Origin: Desulfobacteraceae bacterium UBA5852
GTDB lineage: Bacteria > Desulfobacterota > Desulfobacteria > Desulfobacterales > UBA5852
Reading direction: 5' to 3'
DNA length: 64,000 nt
NCBI GenBank assembly: GCA_002432195.1
Contig: DJGG01000132.1
Span: 34,077-98,076, forward strand
The position numbers were made by a program, and so were the translations under genes. Position 1 is the stretch's first letter. Every line of letters starts with the position of its first letter. This document shows positions 42,631 through 50,552 of the stretch, piece by piece. The notes below the pieces were generated by a model. The model was not told where the DNA came from, did no database searches, and saw only the letters and a program-made list of their open reading frames with translations.

Positions 42631-43697
42631 AATTGACTTGCGTGGATGGTTTTTCGGGCGCAGGAGGACTGAGCCTGGGGCTTGCACGAGCCGGGTTCGA
42701 TATTGTCCTTTCCTTTGATAATGACCCATTATGCATTGAAACACAACGGCTCAATCCAAAATACTTTGGACATCAAGTGTTGTGTTCAGGGATTGAGGAA
42801 ATGTTGGGCGGTCAGCTTTTGAGAATCGCAAGGCTACAACCGGGTGAGCTCGACCTCCTTGCGGGAGGCCCCCCATGCCAAGGATTTTCCGTACAACGGA
42901 TCGGCCCGGATGAAGACAACAGGAACAATCTGGTTCTAAAGTATGTGCAACTTGTTGAAGAGGTCCGGCCCAAATACTTTTTGATGGAGAATGTAAAGGG
43001 CCTCGCGGGAAAGCGAGGTGGAGAATACCTCTTTCGCGTTATGCGACGAGCAGAAAAATGCGGGTATCACGTCCATTTCAGGGTTTTGGATGCTCAAGAC
43101 TTTGCGGTGCCGCAGCGCAGGCAGCGCGTTATGGTTGTTGGAGAGCGTTTGATAAACGGCGGATCTCCCAAGTTCGTCTTCCCCAAAGCTATGACCCCTC
43201 AAGGGAAGCGGGTTACAGTCCGAATGGCTATTGGTAAACTTCCAGTACCGCCACAGAGTGGTGCCGAACATCCGGATTACACCCACCATAGAAGGGATCG
43301 CCTCTCAGACCTCAACAAGAAAAGACTGGCGGCGCTGAAGGCAGGCCAGGGGCGCGAACACCTTCCCCCCGAATTGCTGGCTGAATGCCATCACGTAAGC
43401 CCAGAAATCATCGGCCACCGTAATGTATATGGGCGAATGCGCTGGGATGACGTCGCTCCAACAATTACCGCAAGATTCGACAGTTTTACCCGAGGCCTGT
43501 TTGGGCACCCGTCCCAGCTTCGCTCTATTTCCTTGCGTGAGGGGGCTGAATTGCAAACATTTCCCTCAGACATGGTCTTCGCTGGAAACAAGGTGGATAT
43601 TGCCCGGCAGATTGGAAATGCCGTTCCGGTCCGTCTCGCGGAGGCAATCGGAAAGTCTATAGCGGCTTGCCTCGATGATAGAGGGGAAAGGAGCTAA
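42627..43697 (+). CDS. DNA (cytosine-5) methyltransferase B of the restriction cassette
   Basis: 356 residues, ATGA-type overlap with methyltransferase A. Motifs: I (VDGFSGAGGLSLGL near 6-19), IV with catalytic Cys84 (GGPPCQGFSVQR), VI (MENVKGLAG), VIII (VPQRRQRV), and IX/X (LQTFPSDMVF, ARQIGNAVPV). All catalytic residues are present. Two different m5C enzymes in tandem usually mean an asymmetric site, one enzyme for each strand. The next gene begins at the base after its stop, so the cassette is a compact operon. Confidence 0.94.
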   Translation: MKLTCVDGFSGAGGLSLGLARAGFDIVLSFDNDPLCIETQRLNPKYFGHQVLCSGIEEMLGGQLLRIARLQPGELDLLAGGPPCQGFSVQRIGPDEDNRNNLVLKYVQLVEEVRPKYFLMENVKGLAGKRGGEYLFRVMRRAEKCGYHVHFRVLDAQDFAVPQRRQRVMVVGERLINGGSPKFVFPKAMTPQGKRVTVRMAIGKLPVPPQSGAEHPDYTHHRRDRLSDLNKKRLAALKAGQGREHLPPELLAECHHVSPEIIGHRNVYGRMRWDDVAPTITARFDSFTRGLFGHPSQLRSISLREGAELQTFPSDMVFAGNKVDIARQIGNAVPVRLAEAIGKSIAACLDDRGERS

Positions 43698-46600
43698 ATG
43701 AGTTTTGAAAGTTTGGTCCGCGATTACTTGACATCAATGCATGAATATATTGATGCGGCGGCCGCTACCAGAGAAGTGACGCCCGAACTTTCCTACCGCC
43801 CTGTTCTTGACACGTTTCTGCGCAAAATATCACGGCTCTATTGTCCCGATGCGGACATCATTTTCGAACCCAAGCTGCAAGGCCATGCCGGGCGACCCGA
43901 TTGGCGAATATACAACAATGCCGATTTTGGCCTGTATGGATTCGTGGAGGCCAAAGGGCTTGACCCTCGGAATCCGATTAATATAGAGCCGCATAGAGAG
44001 CAGATATCTAGGTATCTTGGAACTGGCCAGCGGGTAATTCTGACGGACGGAATAGAGTTCATTTTCTTCGAACCTGGGCGAATTGATACTGCACAGCGTC
44101 ACTGCATAGTCCCAAAACCAATTCGACATCGTTTATCCAGAACAATTCCAATAGATTTTCTAATAGACAACCTTCTTAGAGATTTTTTTCGCGAGACCGG
44201 CTTTCGGCAATGCTCAGAGGAGCAATTAATTAGAGAAATTGCGAAACGAGCTTCCGCGCTCGCGGAATGTGTTCTTATCCTCTCACAGGCCCCACCTGAT
44301 TCGGGGGTATCGGAGGATGAGAACCGGACTATTCGCATCCTGCATGATTTGCATGGAGCGTTGCGTTTGCAGCATGACCCTGTCCTCCGGCAGCCCAAAA
44401 TTTTCGCCGATTTTGTGGCGCAGGTTCTATGTTTTGGTTTGTTGTACGCCCACCGTGTCGTTGCAGGAGAAGCCGGGGAACCACCATCACGCTATGAGGC
44501 AATACGTCGGTTTTGGACAGACGCGGTTTTCGCCAGTTACGCTGATCGCCTTGTACCGTTTAAAGCGTTGGTCGGGATGCTTGAATCTGAGTTATCGCCC
44601 GAAGGGGAATCCGCAAGCCAACTCCGATGCTGGTATGACGATGCTCGTAGGTTGCTGGCTCATATTCAGTTGCGTTTAGCTCAGCGTAGCGCCCCCGACT
44701 ATCATACGCTTTACGAACAATTTCTTGCCGAGTTTGATCCAAAGACAAGGTTTGATTTTGGGGCTTTCTACACGCCACCCGAGTTGGCAGGCTTTACCGT
44801 GGGGGCAGCAAAATCGGTAGCTGAGTCAACCTTCGGAGGACGATGTCTTTTTGAGGAAGGAAATAAAATTATCGACCCATGTTGCGGAACGGGCACATTT
44901 TTGGAGCAGTTGGTCCGGCATTCGTCAGGCGGAAATGCGGCGCACTTGGTTGGTTTCGAGATTCTGCCCGCCCCATACGCATTAGCCCACTATAGGATTG
45001 CAATGCTCCGAATTGAGAGCGTACCGGAGCATGATATCGATATATTTCTGACAAATTCCTTGAGTGACGAATTGATCGATGGCGATGACGATCATCCTGC
45101 AAGCGTTCTAAGGGAGGAGTTGCGCCGTGCTAAAAATTGCGCTCAGCCGCCGATCGTACTCGTTATTGGGAATCCTCCGTCGTCCGATAGTTTCGGTCCG
45201 CACAGCACAGGCGAGAACTTCACCGTGATCGAGCGGTTGCTTGAGGATTTTCGGCCGCCGGAGGGAGAGCGCCGTTCAAGACAAAACATACAGAAGCAGA
45301 TTGGCAATGATTTCATGAAATTTCTGCGTTGGGCGGCCGACAAGGTACTTGAGAGTGATATGGGCATTTTGGCGCTTATACTCCCATCCACCTTTGCAGC
45401 TCACCCCACTTATCGCTACGCTCGAGAGTGGTTGATAGGGCACTTCTCGCATTTTTGGGCGATGGATATAGACCGGGATCTGCGGACAGGTGTCCGTTCC
45501 TCAAGCCTTTTTAACTCTCGGCAGGGGCGCATGCTTCTAATCGCTACACACACGGGGTCGGTTCCCGACACGCTCGCCGAACGACTTCATTACATTGCCA
45601 TAACCGACAAGACTCGCACACAGAAGAAATCTTTCCTGGATGAATCACGGTCCTCCGGCGACTATATTGCTCTATTCTCACAGTACGATCTAAATCGGGA
45701 AACAAAAGCTTTTCGGTTTGGAGAGCAGAGCTATGACAGGGATCTGTATTCTCGGTTCTGGGCGATTCACTCGACAGGTCCCGGAGTCCCTGCAGAAGGC
45801 GAGCGATGCATATTCGAACGACATTGCTCCGGGATAAAACTTGCTCCGGTTGCGCTATTCGTGCATCCAAGCAGACCGCTCCTTCAACGAAGGAGCCAGG
45901 AGGTCGGCAATCTCGCCACGCCATATGCCAATCTGATAGAGCGCTGGTTTTCCGGCCAAAAGAAACCGCCCGGGGAAAACAAACTAACCCAAGAGGTGAG
46001 ACAACGTTTAGGGGCCGCATCTATTGCCGAGACCTCCTATCGGAAGTATTCTTTTCGACCTTTTGTTCCAATGCATCTTCTTTTTGAAGACTCACTCCTG
46101 CGCGTTCTTAGCGGGCTTGGAGGCGGAGGTACTCGCCTCCGGCCGGAAGTGGTTTCCGCATATTCGAGCCTCGGGACGGTAGGCATTGCCATCGCGCCAT
46201 CTCCTATCGACATAGGTGATGACATTCACCGCTTTGCGACGTTCTGCTGGGACATGCCAGACAATGATCTTTGCGCTAGAGGCAATGCGCATGTGTTCTG
46301 TAATCAGTTCCCCGAAAACAAGCCTCCAGGTGGAAGAGCATGGGATCCGACTCCGAAAACAAATATCTCTGAGTGCCTGCTCGCGGCGGTGAGGGCAGTT
46401 CGTCCCGAAACCACGGCTCGTGACATTGTTTTTTATAGCTATGCAGTTCTTTGCTCAGGAACACTTCTGGAAGCATTTGCTGAGGCCTACTACACGGCTT
46501 CCGATAGGGAGAATATTCCGAGGATTCCAATTGTTAGTGATCCGGATATTATTGCGGCGCTGATAGGTAAGGGGCAGAGAATAGCTGAGTTGGAAAACCC

Positions 46601-46973
46601 TGAAACAGAGGTTCAACTACAGGCTTGGGCAGTTCGGCTTGAAAGTGCGTATTCTAGAGAATTCAAGCTGGTCAAGTTCTCTGTAGACGATGAGAGGCAC
46701 GAGATCCGGCTTTTCTCGGATATACAACGTGAACCTGAAATCACACTCGAGGGAATTCCTGAAGAACTTTTGCAAATTACCATATCGGGGTATGAAGTCA
46801 TAAATTGTTGGCTTAAATTTCATACCTACGCCTATACAAGGACTGCTTTCACGAGTGCGGAATTTTGCGAATTGTTGAGGCTCCTGTCCGTTCTGATGTC
46901 ACAAATTGACGTAATTAGCGATGTCGATGCCGTGATTGAAAAAGTAATCTCAAGAGAGGTGGAGCTCTTATAA
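43698..46973 (+). CDS. Fused restriction endonuclease / N6A-methyltransferase-like protein (type IIG/ISP-like) with NPPS motif
   Basis: 1091 residues. The N-terminus has a PD-(D/E)XK nuclease core: P67-D68 and E84-A-K86. A helical connector leads to a gamma-type N6A methyltransferase domain with motif I DPCCGTGTFL (about 395-404) and motif IV N492-P-P-S495. Active enzymes have Y, F or W in place of Ser495. The following block (NDFMKFLRWAADKV) and the C-terminal target-recognition region, including FYSYAVLCSGTLLEAFAEAY and RIPIVSD, match type ISP/IIG enzymes. There is no helicase domain. The SAM-binding motif is intact, so SAM could still be a cofactor, but methylation is doubtful. The two m5C genes upstream probably protect the host. 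Confidence 0.85.
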   Translation: MSFESLVRDYLTSMHEYIDAAAATREVTPELSYRPVLDTFLRKISRLYCPDADIIFEPKLQGHAGRPDWRIYNNADFGLYGFVEAKGLDPRNPINIEPHREQISRYLGTGQRVILTDGIEFIFFEPGRIDTAQRHCIVPKPIRHRLSRTIPIDFLIDNLLRDFFRETGFRQCSEEQLIREIAKRASALAECVLILSQAPPDSGVSEDENRTIRILHDLHGALRLQHDPVLRQPKIFADFVAQVLCFGLLYAHRVVAGEAGEPPSRYEAIRRFWTDAVFASYADRLVPFKALVGMLESELSPEGESASQLRCWYDDARRLLAHIQLRLAQRSAPDYHTLYEQFLAEFDPKTRFDFGAFYTPPELAGFTVGAAKSVAESTFGGRCLFEEGNKIIDPCCGTGTFLEQLVRHSSGGNAAHLVGFEILPAPYALAHYRIAMLRIESVPEHDIDIFLTNSLSDELIDGDDDHPASVLREELRRAKNCAQPPIVLVIGNPPSSDSFGPHSTGENFTVIERLLEDFRPPEGERRSRQNIQKQIGNDFMKFLRWAADKVLESDMGILALILPSTFAAHPTYRYAREWLIGHFSHFWAMDIDRDLRTGVRSSSLFNSRQGRMLLIATHTGSVPDTLAERLHYIAITDKTRTQKKSFLDESRSSGDYIALFSQYDLNRETKAFRFGEQSYDRDLYSRFWAIHSTGPGVPAEGERCIFERHCSGIKLAPVALFVHPSRPLLQRRSQEVGNLATPYANLIERWFSGQKKPPGENKLTQEVRQRLGAASIAETSYRKYSFRPFVPMHLLFEDSLLRVLSGLGGGGTRLRPEVVSAYSSLGTVGIAIAPSPIDIGDDIHRFATFCWDMPDNDLCARGNAHVFCNQFPENKPPGGRAWDPTPKTNISECLLAAVRAVRPETTARDIVFYSYAVLCSGTLLEAFAEAYYTASDRENIPRIPIVSDPDIIAALIGKGQRIAELENPETEVQLQAWAVRLESAYSREFKLVKFSVDDERHEIRLFSDIQREPEITLEGIPEELLQITISGYEVINCWLKFHTYAYTRTAFTSAEFCELLRLLSVLMSQIDVISDVDAVIEKVISREVELL

Positions 46974-46991
46974 GGGGCCAAGGGGGACCTT

Positions 46992-47113
46992 CAAAAACTC
47001 AATAACTATTTGCATCCTGTTCTGACGCAACCTTGACCGGTCCTTTTTGCCACGCAACCTCAAGGAATCCCCATGGCCTTCACGAAATCAAGCCTCATCG
47101 AAGCTGTAATGGC
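46992..47113 (+). repeat. Leader and start of the IHF/HU gene, partner of the relic at 2071-2188
   Basis: This leader begins 19 bases after the stop of the restriction gene. Its left-end partner at 2071-2188 keeps the same order of blocks and the same distance from CTGACGCA to the ATG. Here the ribosome binding site CAAGGA precedes the intact gene. Both copies immediately follow an AT-rich cargo island on the same strand. Confidence 0.6.
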
Positions 47114-47369
47114 CCCAACCGGGCTCACCAAGAAGAGGTCCACTGAGATAGTTGAAACCCTCCTGGAGCTGATGAAGCGCTCCCTGGAAGCCGGGGATGT
47201 CATCCTGGTCAGCGGCTTCGGAAGGTTCAGCGTGCGGGCCAAGCATGAGCGCCGCGGCCGCAACCCGGCAACCGGCCAGGACTTGATGCTGCCGCCCCGG
47301 AAGGTGGTCTCCTTCAAGTGTTCGGGCAAGCTCCGGATGCTCCTCAACGGAAGGCAATCGGCGCAATGA
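47073..47369 (+). CDS. Integration host factor / HU family DNA-binding protein
   Basis: 98 residues, AAGGA before the ATG. It has the family pattern: N-terminal helices (KSSLIEAVMAPTGLTKKRST), the VILVSGFGRFSVR beta strand, the flexible arm with NPATGQ in the conserved place, then KVVSFKCSGKLRMLLN. NPATGQ and the alpha-subunit-like length favour IHF-alpha rather than HU, though one gene alone cannot decide. It would bend DNA at att, at the origin or at packaging sites. It lies at the right edge of the restriction cassette. Confidence 0.9.
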   Translation: MAFTKSSLIEAVMAPTGLTKKRSTEIVETLLELMKRSLEAGDVILVSGFGRFSVRAKHERRGRNPATGQDLMLPPRKVVSFKCSGKLRMLLNGRQSAQ

Positions 47370-47678
47370 TCCTCAAAATCCTCGACAACCGCATCCTCTA
47401 CTTCAATCCAGGCCGGAGCCTCGATTTCGGGAGGCTCAACCGCGCTCACTGTCTGGTTCAACCCACTATGGAAATCCCTGATAGATGGCTTCGGCAACCA
47501 CGGGCCAGGCAGCAGGCGTCATGCAGGGCTCAGCCTCCGATGTGATGCCCTGCTCCCGGGACTGCCATGGGCGGAGCGATGCCAAGCCCTTGAGGAGGCG
47601 GCAGAGCAAATCATCTGGGATGACTTGGATTATCTTCCCAACAATCCTCCTCCAGGCGATGGTTTAATGATAGGTTGA
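47366..47678 (+). pseudogene. Small gene coupled to IHF/HU, apparently split by a +1 frame change
   Basis: ATG at 47366 overlaps the IHF/HU stop. The first about 26 codons (MILKILDNRILYFNPGRSLD) have strong GC third positions, but this frame loses coding character and stops at 47545. The frame one base on, which has no start of its own, then reads a convincing acidic C-terminus (EEAAEQIIWDDLDYLPNN) to TGA at 47678, overlapping the VRR-NUC gene end by 15 bases. So either a mutation has broken one gene of about 104 codons, or a +1 shift joins the parts. No homologue is recognised. Confidence 0.45.
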
Positions 47679-48284
47679 GGGGGATTTTCCACCACCATCT
47701 AAGTAGTCTTGCACATAAGTCGGGAATCTACTTTTTAACATTTCTCTTACTGTTGTGCGGGGCAACCCCGTCTTCTCCGTGATGGCACTGAAGGTCATGG
47801 TTTCCGCCAGCCGCTTGACCTCATCGGCCTTCCGCAGCCACTCCCGAGCGTCCCGTGGCCTTTTCGACTTGGGGGCGTCCTCGATTTCCAGGGCCTCCCC
47901 TCGTACGTACCGCAGCAGCAGGCGCTTCGCCTGATCCGCCCCCCAGCAGCAGACCGCCAAATAGCCCTGGTCCCCCAGGCATCGGAGGAAACAGCGTTGG
48001 TCCTTGGTGGGACCGTTGCCCCCCTCCCGCTTCATCTCGATGTAAAGCCCATGGTAGCCCAGCCGTGGCACCGGAAGGCATAAGTCAGGCACCCCGGCGC
48101 GCAGGCCTTCGGCTTTCATCCAGCTGGCCAGGGCAGGCCCCCGGCGGGCCGCATTCGGAATGGCGTAGAGCAGCCCCAGCTCGGGGTACTGCCGGGCCAT
48201 GAGACCCGCGAAGTTGACGACCGCAACTTGTTCCCGGTGTTCGAGGTGGGCCCGGGGTGCCCTGGCAATGCTGTTATTGTTCAC
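47664..48284 (-). CDS. VRR-NUC nuclease with C-terminal helix-turn-helix
   Basis: 206 residues from GTG at 48284, GGGAGGG seven bases upstream. Residues 15-125 form a VRR-NUC domain: NAARRG (about 44-49), GVPD with Asp67, then YIEMKREGG with Glu83 and Lys85, then KDQRCFLRCLGDQGY and a C-terminal strand. These are Holliday-junction or DNA nucleases in phages. Residues about 150-195 add a helix-turn-helix (FSAITEKTGLPRTTVREMLK), which VRR-NUC phage proteins usually lack. It is the last gene of the leftward replication operon, after ssb. Confidence 0.85.
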   Translation of the reverse strand: MNNNSIARAPRAHLEHREQVAVVNFAGLMARQYPELGLLYAIPNAARRGPALASWMKAEGLRAGVPDLCLPVPRLGYHGLYIEMKREGGNGPTKDQRCFLRCLGDQGYLAVCCWGADQAKRLLLRYVRGEALEIEDAPKSKRPRDAREWLRKADEVKRLAETMTFSAITEKTGLPRTTVREMLKSRFPTYVQDYLDGGGKSPSTYH

Positions 48285-48302
48285 TGCGAAGCCCTCCCCT
48301 GC

Positions 48303-48773
48303 TCAGAATGGGATATCATCCTCCATGCTTTCATAGACTGGGGGCACCGGCCCAACAGCACCACGACCCTGCCCGTGCGCCTCGTAGGGGTCCTCGTAAT
48401 CCCCCCCGGCCTCCCGCTGCCGCCGGCCACCCCCGCCGCTGCCGCCGTTCCCGCCGCCCAGCATGACCATGTTTTGGCCGATGATGTCGGTGGTGTAGAC
48501 GGTCTGGCCGTCTTTCTCGTAGCTGCCGTACTGGATCCGTCCTTCGAGGTAGATCTGCTTGCCCTTGGTCAGGTACTCCCCGCAGATCTCGGCGAGCTTC
48601 CCGAAGAAGGTCACCCGATGCCACTGAACGTCGTCAACCCAATCGTCCCCCTTCTTGCGCTTCTCGTTCGTGGCCAGGCTGAACTTCGCCACGGCCAGCC
48701 CCGCCTGGGTGTAGCGAACCTCTGGGTCCTTCCCCAGGTTGCCAATCAGAATCACCAAATTTTTGCCCGCCAT
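48303..48773 (-). CDS. ssb: Single-stranded DNA-binding protein
   Basis: 156 residues. The OB fold covers residues 1-110 (NLVILIGNLGKDPEVRYTQ, TNEKRKKGDDWVDDVQWHRV, YLTKGKQIYLEGRIQ). A Gly-rich linker follows, and the C-terminus has the acidic tip EDDIPF that binds partner proteins, as in bacterial SSB. It would coat single strands during phage replication and recombination. It lies in the leftward operon with the initiator and helicase-loader-like genes. Confidence 0.95.
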   Translation of the reverse strand: MAGKNLVILIGNLGKDPEVRYTQAGLAVAKFSLATNEKRKKGDDWVDDVQWHRVTFFGKLAEICGEYLTKGKQIYLEGRIQYGSYEKDGQTVYTTDIIGQNMVMLGGGNGGSGGGGRRQREAGGDYEDPYEAHGQGRGAVGPVPPVYESMEDDIPF

Positions 48774-48779
48774 GGTTCC

Positions 48780-48935
48780 CTACTCCCTTCCCCGCTTGCG
48801 TTGCCTGGCCTGGAAGATGGCGTCCACGACGGCGCCCCCCAGGAACAGCCCCATGACCACCACAAGGACCCAAAGCAGCAGGAAGAGCTCGACGCTGCAG
48901 TCCGACGCAACCAGGGTCCTGGTGATCTCGTCCAT
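48780..48935 (-). CDS. Small single-pass membrane protein
   Basis: 51 residues from the internal ATG at 48935, which overlaps the preceding stop (ATGA). One hydrophobic helix (ELFLLLWVLVVVMGLFLGGA) separates an acidic N-terminus from a basic C-terminus (RQRKRGRE), so the N-terminus is likely outside. Function unknown. A membrane microprotein inside a replication operon could act in exclusion or in anchoring replication, but nothing proves this. Confidence 0.6.
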   Translation of the reverse strand: MDEITRTLVASDCSVELFLLLWVLVVVMGLFLGGAVVDAIFQARQRKRGRE

Positions 48936-49162
48936 CAAATCAGCCCCTTCTCCTTCGCCAACCACACGGGCACGAAAACCTGGAAGTCCCGGCCCTTGAT
49001 GTTCTTGGCCTCGATTTGGCTCTTCGGCAGCCAAAATCGGTTCTCACCGTCGGTGAACCAAACAGCCAACGGGGATTCCCCGATGGCCTCCAGGTAGAAC
49101 TCCATCACGTCGGCCCGCATGGCCCGCGCGTGCCGAGCGCGTTGCTCACTACGGTTGCTCAC
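48935..49162 (-). CDS. Small protein of the replication operon
   Basis: 75 residues, overlapping both neighbours by a few bases. A basic helical N-terminus (SEQRARHARAMRADVM) precedes a beta-rich part (SPLAVWFTDGENRFWLPKSQ) found in small phage proteins. I do not recognise a named family. Confidence 0.6.
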   Translation of the reverse strand: MSNRSEQRARHARAMRADVMEFYLEAIGESPLAVWFTDGENRFWLPKSQIEAKNIKGRDFQVFVPVWLAKEKGLI

Positions 49163-49509
49163 TTCGTCACCGCCTTTCGCTTGGCCAGGGCGTTCCGCAC
49201 CCTCCGGATGCCTTCCAGGTTGGCCCGCCGCTGATCCTCGGGAATTTCCGTCGGCGCCGGCAACCGCCGGATTCGAGCCCGCCGGCGGGCGGCGATGTCT
49301 TTCGCCCTGGCCAGGATCTCGCTCGGCCGCGGCATGAAGGGGGATTCACGGCGGTGGACCCTGAAAGCCTCAGCCACGTCCTCGGCCCGCTGGCCGTTAA
49401 GGGCCTCCAGAAAAATCGCCACCAGGGCCACAAGCTCCGCTGCCGGGTGTCTGGCGCCGCTCGATAGCGAGGTTTTGGCAATCTCCGTCTCCAGAACCGA
49501 TTTCAGCAT
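49159..49509 (-). CDS. Helicase-loader-like replication protein (candidate)
   Basis: 116 residues from ATG at 49509 with AAGGAGG nine bases upstream. The middle (LEALNGQRAEDVAEAFRVHR, then MPRPSEILARAKDIA) resembles the fold of G39P/G40P-type helicase loader or inhibitor proteins, which have a helical domain ending in an FxPxPxEI-like motif. It follows the initiator gene, whose 3' end it overlaps by 113 bases. Assignment is by pattern and position only. Confidence 0.55.
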   Translation of the reverse strand: MLKSVLETEIAKTSLSSGARHPAAELVALVAIFLEALNGQRAEDVAEAFRVHRRESPFMPRPSEILARAKDIAARRRARIRRLPAPTEIPEDQRRANLEGIRRVRNALAKRKAVTK

Positions 49510-50533
49510 GGCCGGTGGCCTCCTTTTCGAAGCTCTTCAGAATGCTGTCAGCGATGGCGCGACGCTCCGCGTCCTGACATTCCCGGTAGGTGCGCGGCTG
49601 GATGGGCGGCGGATGCCTCCCATTGCCCCCTGCAGCCCTCCCCCTCCGGGCCGCCTGCAGGTAGGCCTCGAATTTCCCGCTGAACAGCGTTTGCGGCCGC
49701 AGGTACTCCTCCATCTTCGAGTCCCCAAGCCAGATGCCGGCCCGGTGGTCTATGACGGCCTTGAAGTCCTCCAGGCGGTGCCCCTCCCGCCACCTGGCCT
49801 TTATGAGGCTCTTGGTGGCCTTGGCGGTCGCCAGGAACTTGGTCCCTGCCTTCGCGTTCAGGTGGTCGACGATTTCCCCGCAGGGGATAGCCTCGGGGTT
49901 ATCTCTGCCAGAATGGGTTGCTGGTGGTGTGGGGTCAGCTGGGGGGGAGGTGTCATCCCCCAAGGGGGGGGGACTACAGGGGGGAGGATACTCTTTGTCT
50001 GTTACTGATACTGATACTGGCTTCGGAGGGGCTTCGGAGGGGCTCCGAAGGGGCTTGGCGCCATCGCGCCGGGCCTTGAGCCCGAGGGCCTCGCCGTACC
50101 GGTCGAAGAACGCCCCAAGAAATTGATTTTTCGGTAAATCCTCATAGCGGGCGTTGATCCACTTCACCCGATTATCCTTCGGGTCCAGCCGTGCTTTGTC
50201 CTGCAGGATCTGGAACCGGGCCATTTCGTGGACCCACACGACCTCGGCCTCCCAGTCGAAGGAGCAAAAACCCACTTCGATGAGGCTTCGAAGGGCTTCC
50301 AGCCCCCCTTTGAAGCCCCTCGAGAGCCCCTCCGAAGCCCCTTCGGAGGGGCTTTGGAGTCCTGTTTCGTGAGGGATCAAGACGCTGGGAAGGTAGTAGA
50401 TTCCAAGGGGGTTCCGATGCCTGCACGTCATGAGGTACAGGGCAACCACTTGGGCCTCGGGCCCCTTTGCTCGGATCGCCCTTCCGGTTTCACCCGTCCA
50501 GAATCCGGGCCCCACCATTCCGTAGTCGGCCAT
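49397..50533 (-). CDS. Replication initiator with conserved phage C-terminal domain
   Basis: 378 residues from ATG at 50533 (MADYGMVGPGFWTGETGRA), with GGGGAGGGG upstream. The N-terminal winged-helix-type region (residues 1-130) would bind origin DNA; a low-complexity middle follows; and residues about 225-310 (VDHLNAKAGTKFLATAKATK to LFSGKFEAYL) match the conserved C-terminal domain of phage replication proteins that recruits loader or helicase. Two clusters of 11-bp repeats lie in the coding sequence (50019-50051, 50284-50350), as origin iterons do in lambda O. The last 35 or so residues overlap the next gene and look non-conserved. Confidence 0.82.
   Translation of the reverse strand: MADYGMVGPGFWTGETGRAIRAKGPEAQVVALYLMTCRHRNPLGIYYLPSVLIPHETGLQSPSEGASEGLSRGFKGGLEALRSLIEVGFCSFDWEAEVVWVHEMARFQILQDKARLDPKDNRVKWINARYEDLPKNQFLGAFFDRYGEALGLKARRDGAKPLRSPSEAPPKPVSVSVTDKEYPPPCSPPPLGDDTSPPADPTPPATHSGRDNPEAIPCGEIVDHLNAKAGTKFLATAKATKSLIKARWREGHRLEDFKAVIDHRAGIWLGDSKMEEYLRPQTLFSGKFEAYLQAARRGRAAGGNGRHPPPIQPRTYRECQDAERRAIADSILKSFEKEATGHAEIGSGDGDCQNLAIERRQTPGSGACGPGGDFSGGP
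50019..50051 (-). repeat. Tandem 11-bp iterons, cluster 1 (candidate origin)
   Basis: Three head-to-tail 11-bp units: GGCTTCGGAGG at 50019-50029 and 50030-50040, then GGCTCCGAAGG at 50041-50051. Eleven is not a multiple of three, so the array is not explained by a simple amino-acid repeat. It lies inside the initiator gene. Confidence 0.6.
50284..50350 (-). repeat. Degenerate 11-bp iterons, cluster 2 (candidate origin)
   Basis: In register: CCTTTGAAGCC (50307-50317), CCTCGAGAGCC (50318-50328), CCTCCGAAGCC (50329-50339) and CCTTCGGAGGG (50340-50350), with GGCTTCGAAGG at 50284-50294. These are the same unit as cluster 1, partly in inverted orientation. Together the clusters bracket 230 bases of the initiator gene. 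Confidence 0.55.
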
Positions 50534-50552
50534 CGGCTTCCCCTCCCCTGCC

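Noticed and set aside
49981..50358. The GC-rich repeats as a CRISPR array
   Set aside because: Units are 11 bp, adjacent and without spacers, and lie inside a gene; no cas genes are present.
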